Assembly: GCA_030388825.1 (NCBI GenBank) | Contig: CP128835.1 | Location: 248,001 to 312,000 of the forward strand | Direction of reading: 5' to 3' | DNA: 64,000 bases | DNA from: Rossellomorea sp. AcN35-11 | Lineage (GTDB): Bacteria; Bacillota; Bacilli; Bacillales; Bacillaceae_B | Part shown: positions 7,732-15,790 of the stretch, piece by piece | Layout: every line of letters starts with the position of its first letter | Numbering within the stretch: the stretch's first letter is position 1 | The notes under the pieces: model-generated | What the model was told of the DNA's origin: nothing | Database searches by the model: none | The model's input: the letters and a program-made list of their open reading frames with translations, nothing else | Made by a program: the position numbers and the translations under genes

Positions 7732-9670
7732 ATATCCATTGGATCGCCAGTGTCTGTTTATTTATTTCCAAATAATATATAGAAGAAAAAAACAACAGAA
7801 TAAAAGTCAAAATTAATAGGAGTAAAGAATAGAGCGTTGTTAGTTGAATCTCCTCTGTCATTTTCGCCATTTTTAACTCAACAGTCGAATAAGCTACAGA
7901 TACTGGTTGAAGGATGTCATGAAACTCATACTTCTTTAAAATGGTTTGAGTCCCTTTGAACGGGTCATCATGTTCCTGTACTTTCGTATAGTATCCATAC
8001 CCCCGGGCTACAGTATTAGCCAAAATCATTGGATCAATTTCGGCGTTTACGATGACAGCAATCGGGTCATCAATCTCATAATGATGGTTGGATGCCATTT
8101 GCGTAGAATACGTGAAGTAGGATTGCTCATTCTTTACATAGATGATTTTCGCTTCTACAGGTGCGGGATCTATCAGATTATATATGCCTTGATAGTCTTG
8201 TTCGATAGACTGTTCAATATCCTTTTGATAGGGTTTGAATTTTTCGGGCACGAGTATCTGAATTTCATTTTTAGTCGGAGATGGGATTGTAATAGGATCG
8301 CCGTTCGTATCCTTTATTGGATTCACGTCTAGATAGTTTCTATTTATTTCTACTTTTTTCCCTTCCATACCCCACGGATTAGGATTTAGCGGAGGATTAG
8401 ATATGTCGTCCAGATAGTAATTGGAAGGAGAAATATAAAAAGCTCCCTGAGACTCTAATTCTTTATACAGTGCACGAAATTTCTTGCCCTTTTCACTATC
8501 TTGCTCAAAGTTAAAGACTTCCGTACCTGGATCCGCCACAACCCCCATATAGGTGTAATCTTTGAGGACAGACCATTTTTGTTGTGAGGCGTTGGTACTT
8601 TTCAACTCGAGAAACGTACTCAATCCTTGCTGTAGTCCTAAAATAAGAAAGACAGATACTACTAACCTGACAAGAATATTGATATAGAACACCATTTTTA
8701 TTGGTTTTTTATTTTTTATCATGTGCGAGATGTTAATATATTTTGTCCCTATCCAAGTCCCAATGAACAATAACGTCAAAATCAATACCATTTTCAATAT
8801 GTTTTCCATCCAGAAAAATAGAAAGGGAACAAATTGTTGAAGTTGATTGTAAAAATATAAAAAGAGTGTAAACCCTAAAATGGAGGAAACCAATGAACTT
8901 AAAAAGATCTTGCTATATTTCCTTACCAGGAACACTCCGACATCTAAGAAGTTATCTCCGAATAAAAGCCGCACAGCCACCTCTTTAAAATGATTCATCA
9001 CATCATAGACCAGGGCAAGCATGATGAATAAGGAAAGAACCAAAGCGCATACATACATCATCTTCTGATAAGGGTATTCAGTGAATATACCTTGCATTTG
9101 TTCTTTGGAGATCTCGACCGGTAATCCGTATTCTCCAGCTATTCGTTTAAACTCTTGAGCTTTTTGGTCTCCAATGATTGTGTAGGTTCCGGTTAGATTC
9201 CGGGCTTTCTTAGCAGCTGCCAGCGGCCTGATTTCAATCGGATCAAAACTATGGAAAATTTCCATTTGACCAATCTGGTTTTGATCACCGGTCTGTATGG
9301 TAGACAGAAATGCATCCGGACTGCTGTCTCTGGTTAAATAATCTCCCTCTATTAAGTGAATGGATTCAAAATATTTCTCTTCATCATAAAGATAGACGTA
9401 GTATACTACTTTATCCTCGTTATTTTCACTCTTTTCGTATGAAACTCTTTGCAGATTCACCTTTGATTTGAGTGAGATTTCCTCAAGCATTCGGAAATTT
9501 TCATCTTTGTCTTTCTGAGGATCCCCCCCTTTAATCATGACATTCCAAGCTTCGTCGTTTGTATTGTGCTGATTGAACGACTGGAATTGCAGAAACTCGA
9601 ATTGTTTCATAGACAGAAAGCTTACTAGTAGAAAAGTAATCGTCAAGAGAAAGTAGAGTAATCGTTTCAT
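7712..9670 (-). CDS. Bacteriocin-associated integral membrane protein (lactococcin 972 group, putative immunity/export permease)
   Basis: About 652 residues. The N-terminal signal-anchor is followed by an extracellular domain, three central membrane segments (about 205-340), a second large extracellular domain, and C-terminal membrane segments. The layout and length fit the bacteriocin-associated 7-TM protein family (DUF1430) found with lactococcin 972 homologues. The start is ATG 9670, preceded by GGAGGGATCAAC; the upstream frame extension overlaps the ABC gene and lacks a ribosome binding site. Together with the upstream ATPase it probably forms a MacB-like exporter/immunity transporter. 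Assignment rests on topology and context. Confidence 0.8.
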   Translation of the reverse strand: MKRLLYFLLTITFLLVSFLSMKQFEFLQFQSFNQHNTNDEAWNVMIKGGDPQKDKDENFRMLEEISLKSKVNLQRVSYEKSENNEDKVVYYVYLYDEEKYFESIHLIEGDYLTRDSSPDAFLSTIQTGDQNQIGQMEIFHSFDPIEIRPLAAAKKARNLTGTYTIIGDQKAQEFKRIAGEYGLPVEISKEQMQGIFTEYPYQKMMYVCALVLSLFIMLALVYDVMNHFKEVAVRLLFGDNFLDVGVFLVRKYSKIFLSSLVSSILGFTLFLYFYNQLQQFVPFLFFWMENILKMVLILTLLFIGTWIGTKYINISHMIKNKKPIKMVFYINILVRLVVSVFLILGLQQGLSTFLELKSTNASQQKWSVLKDYTYMGVVADPGTEVFNFEQDSEKGKKFRALYKELESQGAFYISPSNYYLDDISNPPLNPNPWGMEGKKVEINRNYLDVNPIKDTNGDPITIPSPTKNEIQILVPEKFKPYQKDIEQSIEQDYQGIYNLIDPAPVEAKIIYVKNEQSYFTYSTQMASNHHYEIDDPIAVIVNAEIDPMILANTVARGYGYYTKVQEHDDPFKGTQTILKKYEFHDILQPVSVAYSTVELKMAKMTEEIQLTTLYSLLLLILTFILLFFSSIYYLEINKQTLAIQWIFGYSFF

Positions 9671-9686
9671 GTTGATCCCTCCCTCC

Positions 9687-10310
9687 TCACAGTTGTATCG
9701 TTCTTGAAAATACTTGGGACAAGTTCTCATCATGAGTGACCATGATGATGGTTTTCCCGCGTTTATGTAATTGTTGAAATAAAGAAACGATCATATCTCG
9801 ATTCTCCACATCCAAAGATCCAGTCGGTTCATCCGCTAATATGATGTCCGGGTCCTTCAGAAGTAACCGAGCCATTGCCACCCTTTGTTGTTCACCGCCA
9901 CTTAAGGTATGAATCTTTTCTTTCTCATAGTCTTTAAGACCGACTTCCGTTAAAGCATTTGTCATGGCCTCTCGTTTCTGTCGTTTCGTCATTTTCTTAT
10001 GTTTAAGGGCGATTTCTACATTTTCATTTACGGTTGCATTATCGATTAACGCATAGTTCTGGAAGATAAAACCTATATGATGTCGTAACAGGAATCTCTG
10101 CGTCTTTTTATGATCCAAACGATGCCCCATGATTTCAATCGTCCCTGCATCCGGTTTTTCGAGAGTGCCCATCATATTTAAGAGCGTTGTTTTCCCTTGC
10201 CCGCTTTTCCCCATGATCCCGATAAACTCTCCTGATTCCACTTCCAAATTAAAATCTTTGAATAACGTTTTTCTTTGAAAAGACTTATTCATACACTCAA
10301 TCTTGATCAT
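9687..10310 (-). CDS. ABC transporter ATP-binding protein (lactococcin 972 group)
   Basis: About 207 residues with all nucleotide-binding motifs: Walker A GKSGQGKTT, Q-loop FIFQN, signature LSGGEQQR, Walker B IILADEPTG and H-loop VTHD. It belongs to the MacB/LolD-like class that pairs with FtsX-type permeases. Start ATG 10310 follows AAAGGAGAGTAGAA; the longer frame to 10355 runs through the hairpin and ribosome binding site. It lies between the bacteriocin gene and the membrane protein gene. Confidence 0.9.
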   Translation of the reverse strand: MIKIECMNKSFQRKTLFKDFNLEVESGEFIGIMGKSGQGKTTLLNMMGTLEKPDAGTIEIMGHRLDHKKTQRFLLRHHIGFIFQNYALIDNATVNENVEIALKHKKMTKRQKREAMTNALTEVGLKDYEKEKIHTLSGGEQQRVAMARLLLKDPDIILADEPTGSLDVENRDMIVSLFQQLHKRGKTIIMVTHDENLSQVFSRTIQL

Positions 10311-10331
10311 TTCTACTCTCCTTTTCATAGG

Positions 10332-10369
10332 GAAGGGGGAATTATATTCAAACAATATAATTCCCCTTC
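10332..10369 (-). terminator. Intercistronic hairpin downstream of bacteriocin gene
   Basis: GAAGGGGGAATTATATT (10332-10348) pairs with AATATAATTCCCCTTC (10354-10369) around a 5-base loop, with one bulge. There is no U-run, and it lies directly between the bacteriocin stop and the ABC ribosome binding site. It probably attenuates or protects transcript ends so that bacteriocin mRNA exceeds transporter mRNA. Confidence 0.6.
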
Positions 10370-10374
10370 GCCGC

Positions 10375-10656
10375 TTACTTAATATACTTGTTAAAAGTAA
10401 CTTTATATGGACCAGTGTAGTCTAAGTAAAATCGGGACCAATATCCTGCGCTTGCTGTCGGACCAAAATAAGTAATGCCATTTTTAGTCGTTGTCGTATA
10501 ATGACTATAACTTGAATGGTAATAATGGTTATAATGGCGCATTTTCGTTTTGTCATAACCATATTCCCATGTTTCAGCAGCAGAAGCTGCCAAAGGTATA
10601 ATTGCACTTACTATTAACAATGAAAGTAAAGAAAATGTAATCATTTTTTTCTTCAT
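10375..10656 (-). CDS. Lactococcin 972 family bacteriocin precursor
   Basis: A 93-residue secreted peptide. The Sec signal peptide (KKK, hydrophobic core, cleavage near ASA-AE at about 27) precedes a mature region of about 66 residues rich in Tyr, His, Ser and Thr without Cys. The mature start ETWEYGYD and the later SAGYWSRFY match the W-x-YG and AGxWS landmarks of lactococcin 972, which binds lipid II and blocks septum formation. The adjacent ABC ATPase and 7-TM protein genes are its usual companions. The start has AGGAGG about eight bases upstream. Confidence 0.85.
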   Translation of the reverse strand: MKKKMITFSLLSLLIVSAIIPLAASAAETWEYGYDKTKMRHYNHYYHSSYSHYTTTTKNGITYFGPTASAGYWSRFYLDYTGPYKVTFNKYIK

Positions 10657-10758
10657 TTTATTTCCTCCTCAAATGCGTGAAATCTATTAGTTTTTAGTAA
10701 TGATAAGCTTTATATAGTTCCTAAAAGAAACTTAATTTCTCAATTACTGCATTGATGA

Positions 10759-10902
10759 TCATTTATGTTCTTTAGCCGTATGATTTAGTAACACTTCTGA
10801 TTTCCCGAGAAAATTAGAAAGTAGAGTGTATACGAACAAGCCTATTACGGTTCCTAACGTATTAGTCATTAAATCATCTACATCAAAACTTTGTAAAATT
10901 CT
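10759..10902 (-). pseudogene. VanZ-like gene fragment (C-terminal end)
   Basis: A 47-codon frame without a start encodes SFDVDDLMTNTLGTVIGLF, which matches the conserved VanZ FDVDDLxxNTLGxxIG signature, then a tail ending at TGA 10759-10761. The N-terminal membrane helices are missing, so this is a remnant. Confidence 0.6.
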
Positions 10903-11050
10903 TCAAAGCGGCTTGAGTAGTTATTGGTGCCATCATAATAGCAGTTATATCACCACTCCAAATACCTTTGTTCATTTCTTTTTCATTTTCAAGACATCCT
11001 CTTAAAACGTAAATTTTACCATTTGCGCAAACAGCAAATTTATTATCCTG
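10883..11050 (-). pseudogene. Short gene remnant, unknown protein
   Basis: A 55-codon frame between two stops encodes KFAVCANGKIYVLRGC and later MMAPITTQAALKNFTKF. It overlaps the VanZ fragment in another frame. Composition looks coding but no family was recognised and no start is visible. The surrounding 10.66-11.24 kb holds nothing else I can identify. Confidence 0.3.
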
Positions 11051-11249
11051 CTAAACCAAAATTTAATCAACACATTTTAACATTTCAGTAAAAATTTACT
11101 ACTAAACTATATTTTCCAGGCATTTTCACCTACAGCACCACGAGTCGTTTACTTTCACTTTTTTTTTTCGTTTAGTACACTCTCCAATAAAATATAGACT
11201 GACAGGTTAGGAGATATACCCACTTCTTACCTCTTAATAAGGAAGCACG

Positions 11250-11583
11250 GTGACGGTTCTGGCACTTCCTAATAATGGCGAGAGCCCGTATACCGTATTC
11301 GCGCCGACGGATGCTGCGTTTGAAAAGCTGCTGAAGAAATTAGGCATTACGGCAGAAGAATTATTGGCAAGAGAAGATTTGAAGGACATTCTCCTGTACC
11401 ATGTGCTTTCTGGTAAAGTGATGTCTACAGATCTTAAAGATGGTACAAAGGCGGAAACACTAGCGAAGAAAACAGTGCTCACTGGACCCTGTTCGCGTCA
11501 ACAATGTGAATGTGGTGAAAGCCGATATCCAGGCTTCCAATGGTGTCATTCACGTGATCGACGAAGTGTTACTTCCAGAGTAA
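11250..11583 (+). pseudogene. Fasciclin (FAS1) domain protein, truncated and frameshifted
   Basis: The first frame contains the FAS1 H1 box ([17 protein letters not shown]) and [14 protein letters not shown]. After about 11478 the family match moves to another frame that encodes [19 protein letters not shown] and [13 protein letters not shown] (H2 box), ending at TAA 11581-11583. One extra C near 11479-11482 explains the shift. The signal peptide and first helices of the domain are missing; the 5' boundary coincides with sequence resembling the dispersed GGGACGGTTCT repeat. Confidence 0.8.
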
Positions 11584-11598
11584 GTTCTGGAAAAAATG

Positions 11599-11647
11599 AA
11601 GCTCGCTCAATAGTCCGGTTGCGACTTTTTGAGCGAGCTTTTTATTT
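11599..11647 (+). terminator. Intrinsic terminator after the FAS1 remnant
   Basis: Perfect 12-bp stem AAGCTCGCTCAA / TTGAGCGAGCTT followed by TTTATTTAT. It shows that the fasciclin gene once was an expressed unit. Confidence 0.85.
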
Positions 11648-11730
11648 ATGGGAATGTTAGGGAATAGAGAAGCATAGAGACGTTCTGATGCTTCTTATCC
11701 AAGGAAAAAAAGCAGGAAAACTGTCCCCAT

Positions 11731-12492
11731 CTACTCTGAATCCACCTTAGGCTTAGACTTGATCCATCCAACGATTCCGATTCCAATCAGTACTGTCCAG
11801 AAAATTCCTTTCCAAAGTGATCCCTTTGCAAATTCATACGAGATGATCCCCAACGACGGATGAGCTAATGCGTAAACCGCAAGCTTCACACCCACCCAGC
11901 CCACCACAACAAAGGCAGCGGATTCGAGCCCGGGACGTTTCTCCAGCAGGGTCACAAACGATGATGCGGCAAATCGCATGATGACGAGACCGATGATTCC
12001 TCCCAGTAGGATAACGATGAAATGTCCTCCGTCAAGACCGCCGATGTCAGGTAGATTCGTCTCAGGCAACGTCACCGCCAGGGCAACGGCTGCGAGGATG
12101 GCATCCACGGCGAATGCGATATCCGCCAGTTCTACTTTAATAACGGTCCACCAGAAACCGGATCCCTGTGTTTCTTTATCTTTGTGCTTCTCAATCTGCT
12201 TCTTTATGACATGCTTCTTGAGTAAGTGGTAGGCTGCGATCCCAAGCAGATACAGGGCACCGATGGCCTGCACCTGCCAGATGTCCACAAGATACGAGAT
12301 CAGGAACAGGGACCCGAAACGGAACACAAACGCTCCCGCCAACCCGTAAAACAACGCCTTCTTTCGCTTATCCTCCGGCAGGTGCCGGACCATCGTGGCA
12401 ATGACCAACGCATTATCTGCAGCGAGAATCCCTTCCAGCGCAATTAAAATCATCAAGACCCAGCCATACTCCAACAATAAAGACCATTCCAA
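11731..12492 (-). CDS. TerC family membrane protein (YkoY-like Mn exporter)
   Basis: A 253-residue protein with about seven transmembrane helices. Conserved TerC acidic motifs are ALEGILAADNALVIA (about 19-33) and ELADIAFAVDAILAA (about 121-135), whose Asp/Glu are thought to bind metal. TerC proteins related to YkoY/YceF export Mn(II), including metalation of secreted proteins. The start is TTG 12492 with AGAGGG seven bases upstream. A yybP-ykoY Mn(II) riboswitch lies upstream, strongly supporting a manganese role. Confidence 0.92.
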   Translation of the reverse strand: MEWSLLLEYGWVLMILIALEGILAADNALVIATMVRHLPEDKRKKALFYGLAGAFVFRFGSLFLISYLVDIWQVQAIGALYLLGIAAYHLLKKHVIKKQIEKHKDKETQGSGFWWTVIKVELADIAFAVDAILAAVALAVTLPETNLPDIGGLDGGHFIVILLGGIIGLVIMRFAASSFVTLLEKRPGLESAAFVVVGWVGVKLAVYALAHPSLGIISYEFAKGSLWKGIFWTVLIGIGIVGWIKSKPKVDSE

Positions 12493-12588
12493 TGATTATC
12501 CCTCTTTCCCCATTTTGATATTCAAACCCATTGACGTGCGACTCAACGACTTGCTGCGCAAAGCATCCCCCGGACACCACTCCTTTTC

Positions 12589-12626
12589 CAATAGAAAAAG
12601 ACCTCTACCGATTGGTAAAGGTCTTT
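12589..12626 (-). terminator. Riboswitch expression-platform terminator
   Basis: AAAGACCTTTACC pairs with GGTAGAGGTCTTT (arms 12614-12626 and 12597-12609) and is followed on the minus strand by TTTTTC. Its 5' arm resembles the aptamer's own AGACCTTTGCC stretch, consistent with a terminator that competes with aptamer folding. Confidence 0.8.
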
Positions 12627-12639
12627 CATCTGCATCTAT

Positions 12640-12768
12640 ACAGAGGGGGTCCTTTACCTTACAGGCAAAGGTCTCGCAAGCAACATCGCAGTTGCCAAGC
12701 AGGCCGGAGACGGGAATCCCATCACGAAATGACGACATACTTGAAAGCTACTCCCCTTTGGAGTCTTA
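12640..12768 (-). ncRNA. yybP-ykoY manganese riboswitch
   Basis: The minus-strand leader of the TerC gene contains the hallmark AAAGGGGAGTAGC (about 12748-12760) and GAGACCTTTGCC (about 12663-12674), the two conserved ends of yybP-ykoY aptamers, joined by variable helices. In known examples Mn(II) binding favours antitermination of Mn exporter genes. The terminator just downstream fits that design. Confidence 0.88.
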
Positions 12769-12829
12769 TTCATGTTTTCCACCTTAAAGGTGTTCTTACG
12801 TTAACTATAGCAAGTGGACAAAGCGTTCG

Positions 12830-13609
12830 TCAAGTAGGCGATTGCATGGTTTTTTTGAAGTCTGGGGACGACATGATTACTGCACCATATTTGTCCTTCA
12901 TCCTCACAGAATGTTCTTCTTTCATTTGTTCCAGCTCGGTTTCTGACTTAACGAGGTTTTCCTTAACAAGTAATCCACGCTTGTCCCCTTTTTTCTTACT
13001 ACGACAGAAAGGATGCTTACATTGAACAAATTTGGCTTCAATGCTGATGTCTGTCTCGAATTGTCCTGTGAAAGGTCCACCACATCCTTCCAGCAGACTG
13101 GCAAATCCACTTATTGTTCCAGTAAACAGGATAGGTTGTTTCTTAGGCACTTCCCCATCTTCTTCTAATGGGAAACGTAAGGTACAGCATTTCTTATCTT
13201 TACATACACATTTCCTACATAAACCGCCTCCCTCATGAAGATCACATTCCACAAGAAAATCATCCCATATGACAAAAGCTTGTTTTCCATCAGGTGAGAG
13301 AAAACCTGAGATGGACCCATCCGGACATCCATCTGGACAGTCCTTTTGAGGAATGGCTTGAATACTTGTGATACTTGCCGGCCCACTAATAGATGCTTCA
13401 AGTGAATCGAGCGCTATAAACCCTCCTCCCCCAAGACTCGTACAGCAGATACTCACAATCGTTTCGAGATCCAAAAAGAAGTCATCACCTGGACAAACAG
13501 GCAGTTGAATGCAAAGCTTATTTTTCACTTTTGCCCGACCACTAGCTTTATTTCCAATCGTAAAAACATCCCGATGGCATGTAATGCTACGATACTTCCT
13601 TTTAGTCAT
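12830..13609 (-). CDS. Cys-rich protein, probable spore-coat or spore-associated protein
   Basis: About 259 residues with many Cys in short clusters: CPGDDF, ICCTS, CPDGCPDG, CRKCVCKDKKCC, CGGPF and CKHPFC. Glycine-rich beta-type stretches lie between them, and there is no signal peptide. The start is ATG 13609 with GGGAGG eight bases upstream. A near-perfect sigma-K promoter precedes it, which places expression in the late mother cell. I do not recognise a named family. Coat or exosporium cross-linking through Cys is inferred from composition and promoter. Confidence 0.65.
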   Translation of the reverse strand: MTKRKYRSITCHRDVFTIGNKASGRAKVKNKLCIQLPVCPGDDFFLDLETIVSICCTSLGGGGFIALDSLEASISGPASITSIQAIPQKDCPDGCPDGSISGFLSPDGKQAFVIWDDFLVECDLHEGGGLCRKCVCKDKKCCTLRFPLEEDGEVPKKQPILFTGTISGFASLLEGCGGPFTGQFETDISIEAKFVQCKHPFCRSKKKGDKRGLLVKENLVKSETELEQMKEEHSVRMKDKYGAVIMSSPDFKKTMQSPT

Positions 13610-13662
13610 AGACACACCTCCCTTCAGCGAGATCTAATAGAAGACAAAACTTCTATTGATAC

Positions 13663-13690
13663 TATCGTATGAAGGAAAAAGATAGTGGTG
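13663..13690 (-). promoter_or_regulatory. Sigma-K-type promoter
   Basis: Minus strand CACC (13687-13690) and CATACGATA (13663-13671) separated by 15 bases match the sigma-K consensus mACm / CATAnnnTA. It lies about 55 bases upstream of the Cys-rich gene start. Confidence 0.65.
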
Positions 13691-13893
13691 AAGGAGGGTG
13701 TCCTGCTAATAACGGATGTTTTACATCAGTCTATTTGGTAGATGCGTTTTACTCTATTATTGCTCTCAAATAACAAGAATCTTCGTTACAACCTAGCTAA
13801 CTACCAAATTATAGAATTAATGACAATCTATAGATAAGATGAAATGTTTTTGTTATATTGTTGTAATGTAATTGAAAGAAAGGATGATCCAGA

Positions 13894-14487
13894 TTGAAAA
13901 AGTTTTTCATGGTTTTGTTGTCCATTACTGTTTTGGCAGCTTGTTCTTCAGAAGAGGCCAACAAGGATGATAAGAGTAAAAAGGAAGAAAGTGTAGACGT
14001 AGATAAAAAGTTATTTAATGTTGAGGTAACGTTGCCGGCTTCTATGTTTGAAGGCCAAAACGTTGAAGATATTAAGGCTGAGGCGAAAGAAAATGATATT
14101 AAAGAAGTCACCGAAAATGAAGACGGGTCCATTACATATAAAATGTCTAAATCGGTTCATAAAGAGATGATGAAAGAAATCTCTTCAGGTATCAAAGAAA
14201 CAGTAGAGGAAACAAAAAGTAGCGAAGACTTTGTTTCTATTAGCGATATAAAGTACAATGATTCATTCTCTGAATTTACGATGGTAGTAGATAAAGAGGC
14301 TTATGAAAATAGCATGGATGGGTTTGCCACTTTGACACTTGGCATGTCTGGTATGCTTTATCAGATGTACGATGGGGTAAGTGAAGATGATTACTCAGTA
14401 ACAATCAAAATGCAAGATGAAACGACAGGAGAAGTATTCGATGAAGTGGTTTATCCAGATGCACTGGAAGAAGTAGAAGAAAGTTAA
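13894..14487 (+). CDS. Lipoprotein, unknown function
   Basis: A 197-residue protein starting at TTG 13894 with a lipoprotein signal ending LAAC (Cys about 17). A Lys/Glu/Asp-rich linker leads to a soluble domain with KLFNVEVTLPASMFEGQ and an acidic C-terminus. It is attached to the outer face of the membrane. Similar small lipoproteins occur in Bacillus next to FxLYD lipoproteins, as here. The molecular role is unknown. Confidence 0.75.
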   Translation: MKKFFMVLLSITVLAACSSEEANKDDKSKKEESVDVDKKLFNVEVTLPASMFEGQNVEDIKAEAKENDIKEVTENEDGSITYKMSKSVHKEMMKEISSGIKETVEETKSSEDFVSISDIKYNDSFSEFTMVVDKEAYENSMDGFATLTLGMSGMLYQMYDGVSEDDYSVTIKMQDETTGEVFDEVVYPDALEEVEES

Positions 14488-14569
14488 AGCAGTTGGAAGA
14501 GTCACGAAGGTGTTACCAGATATTTAATAGATAGAAATAGGTTATCCAGTGCATAGATGAGGGGGATTC

Positions 14570-15382
14570 ATGTTGATGAAAAAGCTTGGTAAGTATGTTG
14601 TTATTATGATAGCAGCCTTCCTAATGGTATCCATAGTAGGTTGTTCACAAGAGGCTGCAACTGACAAGAAAGAAGAAAAAAGTATAGACACTGCTTTTAT
14701 TCATGATCTAGAAAAAGCGTTAGAGAAGAGATGGAAGTACATTGATGATGTAGATAACGGAAAAAAAGTGGTTGAAGATGATAGTGAGTACATGGAAGAG
14801 TTACTATCATTCGAAAAGGAACTTTATGACTACCTGGATAAAGACTTTAACGATCCAAAATTAAAGGCCATTGCCACTGATTATCTGGATGGATTAAAGG
14901 CACAGGAAGAGTCCACTAAATATTATAACGTAGACTTTATTAAATACGATGAATTATGGAGTAAGGGATATAATTCAAGAAGCACCTCACTATTAAAATT
15001 AGTAGAAGAGTATGGGCTTGATTTAAATGAAGAACAATTCAAAGATTTAAAGACCAACGCCCAAATAGTAAAAAAAGAGAATAAAATAACTGAGAATATC
15101 GAGGAAATGGTACGCACTATCAATTTCACCGAAGTAAAAACAGAATATGACTGGACAACCTACAATACCACTCTTGAAAATACTTCTGGAGCGGACTTAG
15201 AAAGTTTTAGTATTGATATTAATTTCTTTGATGCAGAGGGAGTCATTATTGGTACTGCTTACGCTTACCATGACAATACGTGGAAAGCAGGTCAAAAGGT
15301 TTTATTCGAATTTGAAACAGATATTCAAGAATTCGAAAAAATGGAATGGGAAGCAGATTACTATATTGCAGAATCAGAATAA
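14570..15382 (+). CDS. FxLYD-like lipoprotein
   Basis: A 270-residue protein with a lipobox SIVGC (Cys about 25). A helical domain (about 40-180) is followed by a beta domain with NTTLENTSGADLESFSIDIN and TWKAGQKVLFEFE, the pattern of FxLYD-type domains. The start is ATG 14570 or ATG 14576; the latter has better spacing from GAGGGGG. It is probably co-transcribed with the preceding lipoprotein (82-bp gap) and followed by a terminator. Confidence 0.72.
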   Translation: MLMKKLGKYVVIMIAAFLMVSIVGCSQEAATDKKEEKSIDTAFIHDLEKALEKRWKYIDDVDNGKKVVEDDSEYMEELLSFEKELYDYLDKDFNDPKLKAIATDYLDGLKAQEESTKYYNVDFIKYDELWSKGYNSRSTSLLKLVEEYGLDLNEEQFKDLKTNAQIVKKENKITENIEEMVRTINFTEVKTEYDWTTYNTTLENTSGADLESFSIDINFFDAEGVIIGTAYAYHDNTWKAGQKVLFEFETDIQEFEKMEWEADYYIAESE

Positions 15383-15391
15383 AGGTACTTT

Positions 15392-15424
15392 AGAGGCATT
15401 CTTTTTGTAGAGTGCCTCTTTTCA
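15392..15424 (+). terminator. Intrinsic terminator after lipoprotein pair
   Basis: AGAGGCA (15392-15398) pairs with TGCCTCT (15413-15419), followed by TTTTC. The next 280 bases (to 15705) hold no gene I can support. Confidence 0.75.
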
Positions 15425-15705
15425 ATTTCCAAATAATAGCCTCTGCTTATTCAATTAAAACGAAAGATGCACACCGACAGTCCTTATGCTCCCTCATAAA
15501 AAGAAACAAAAGACCCTCCTTACCCTTCACTTCCCACACCATCCCGCCTTTATATAGTTTTCTTTTCACCCATGTTAAAAAAACTAAGCCTGAACGCCCA
15601 TTGGAACGGGCTGAACCCCCCCTCCATCCTTCCCAATTGAGAAAGGATTCCACTCATTCACGGCCTTTTCTCCCGGGCATGTCGCCCCTCCTTTTCTATC
15701 CTCTG

Positions 15706-15747
15706 TTTACATTCATTTACAACAGGTTCAAAATCGTCTCCTATACT
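15706..15747 (+). promoter_or_regulatory. PhoP box and promoter of the phoD operon
   Basis: Three direct repeats TTTACA (15706-15711), TTTACA (15716-15721) and TTCAAA (15727-15732) occur with 10-11 bp period, as in Bacillus PhoP boxes. They are followed after 9 bases by a -10-like TATACT (15742-15747). This predicts induction on phosphate starvation through PhoP-PhoR. Confidence 0.7.
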
Positions 15748-15790
15748 ATGAACTGGTTCATTCAATAGATTCATGAAGGGAGTCATCCAC

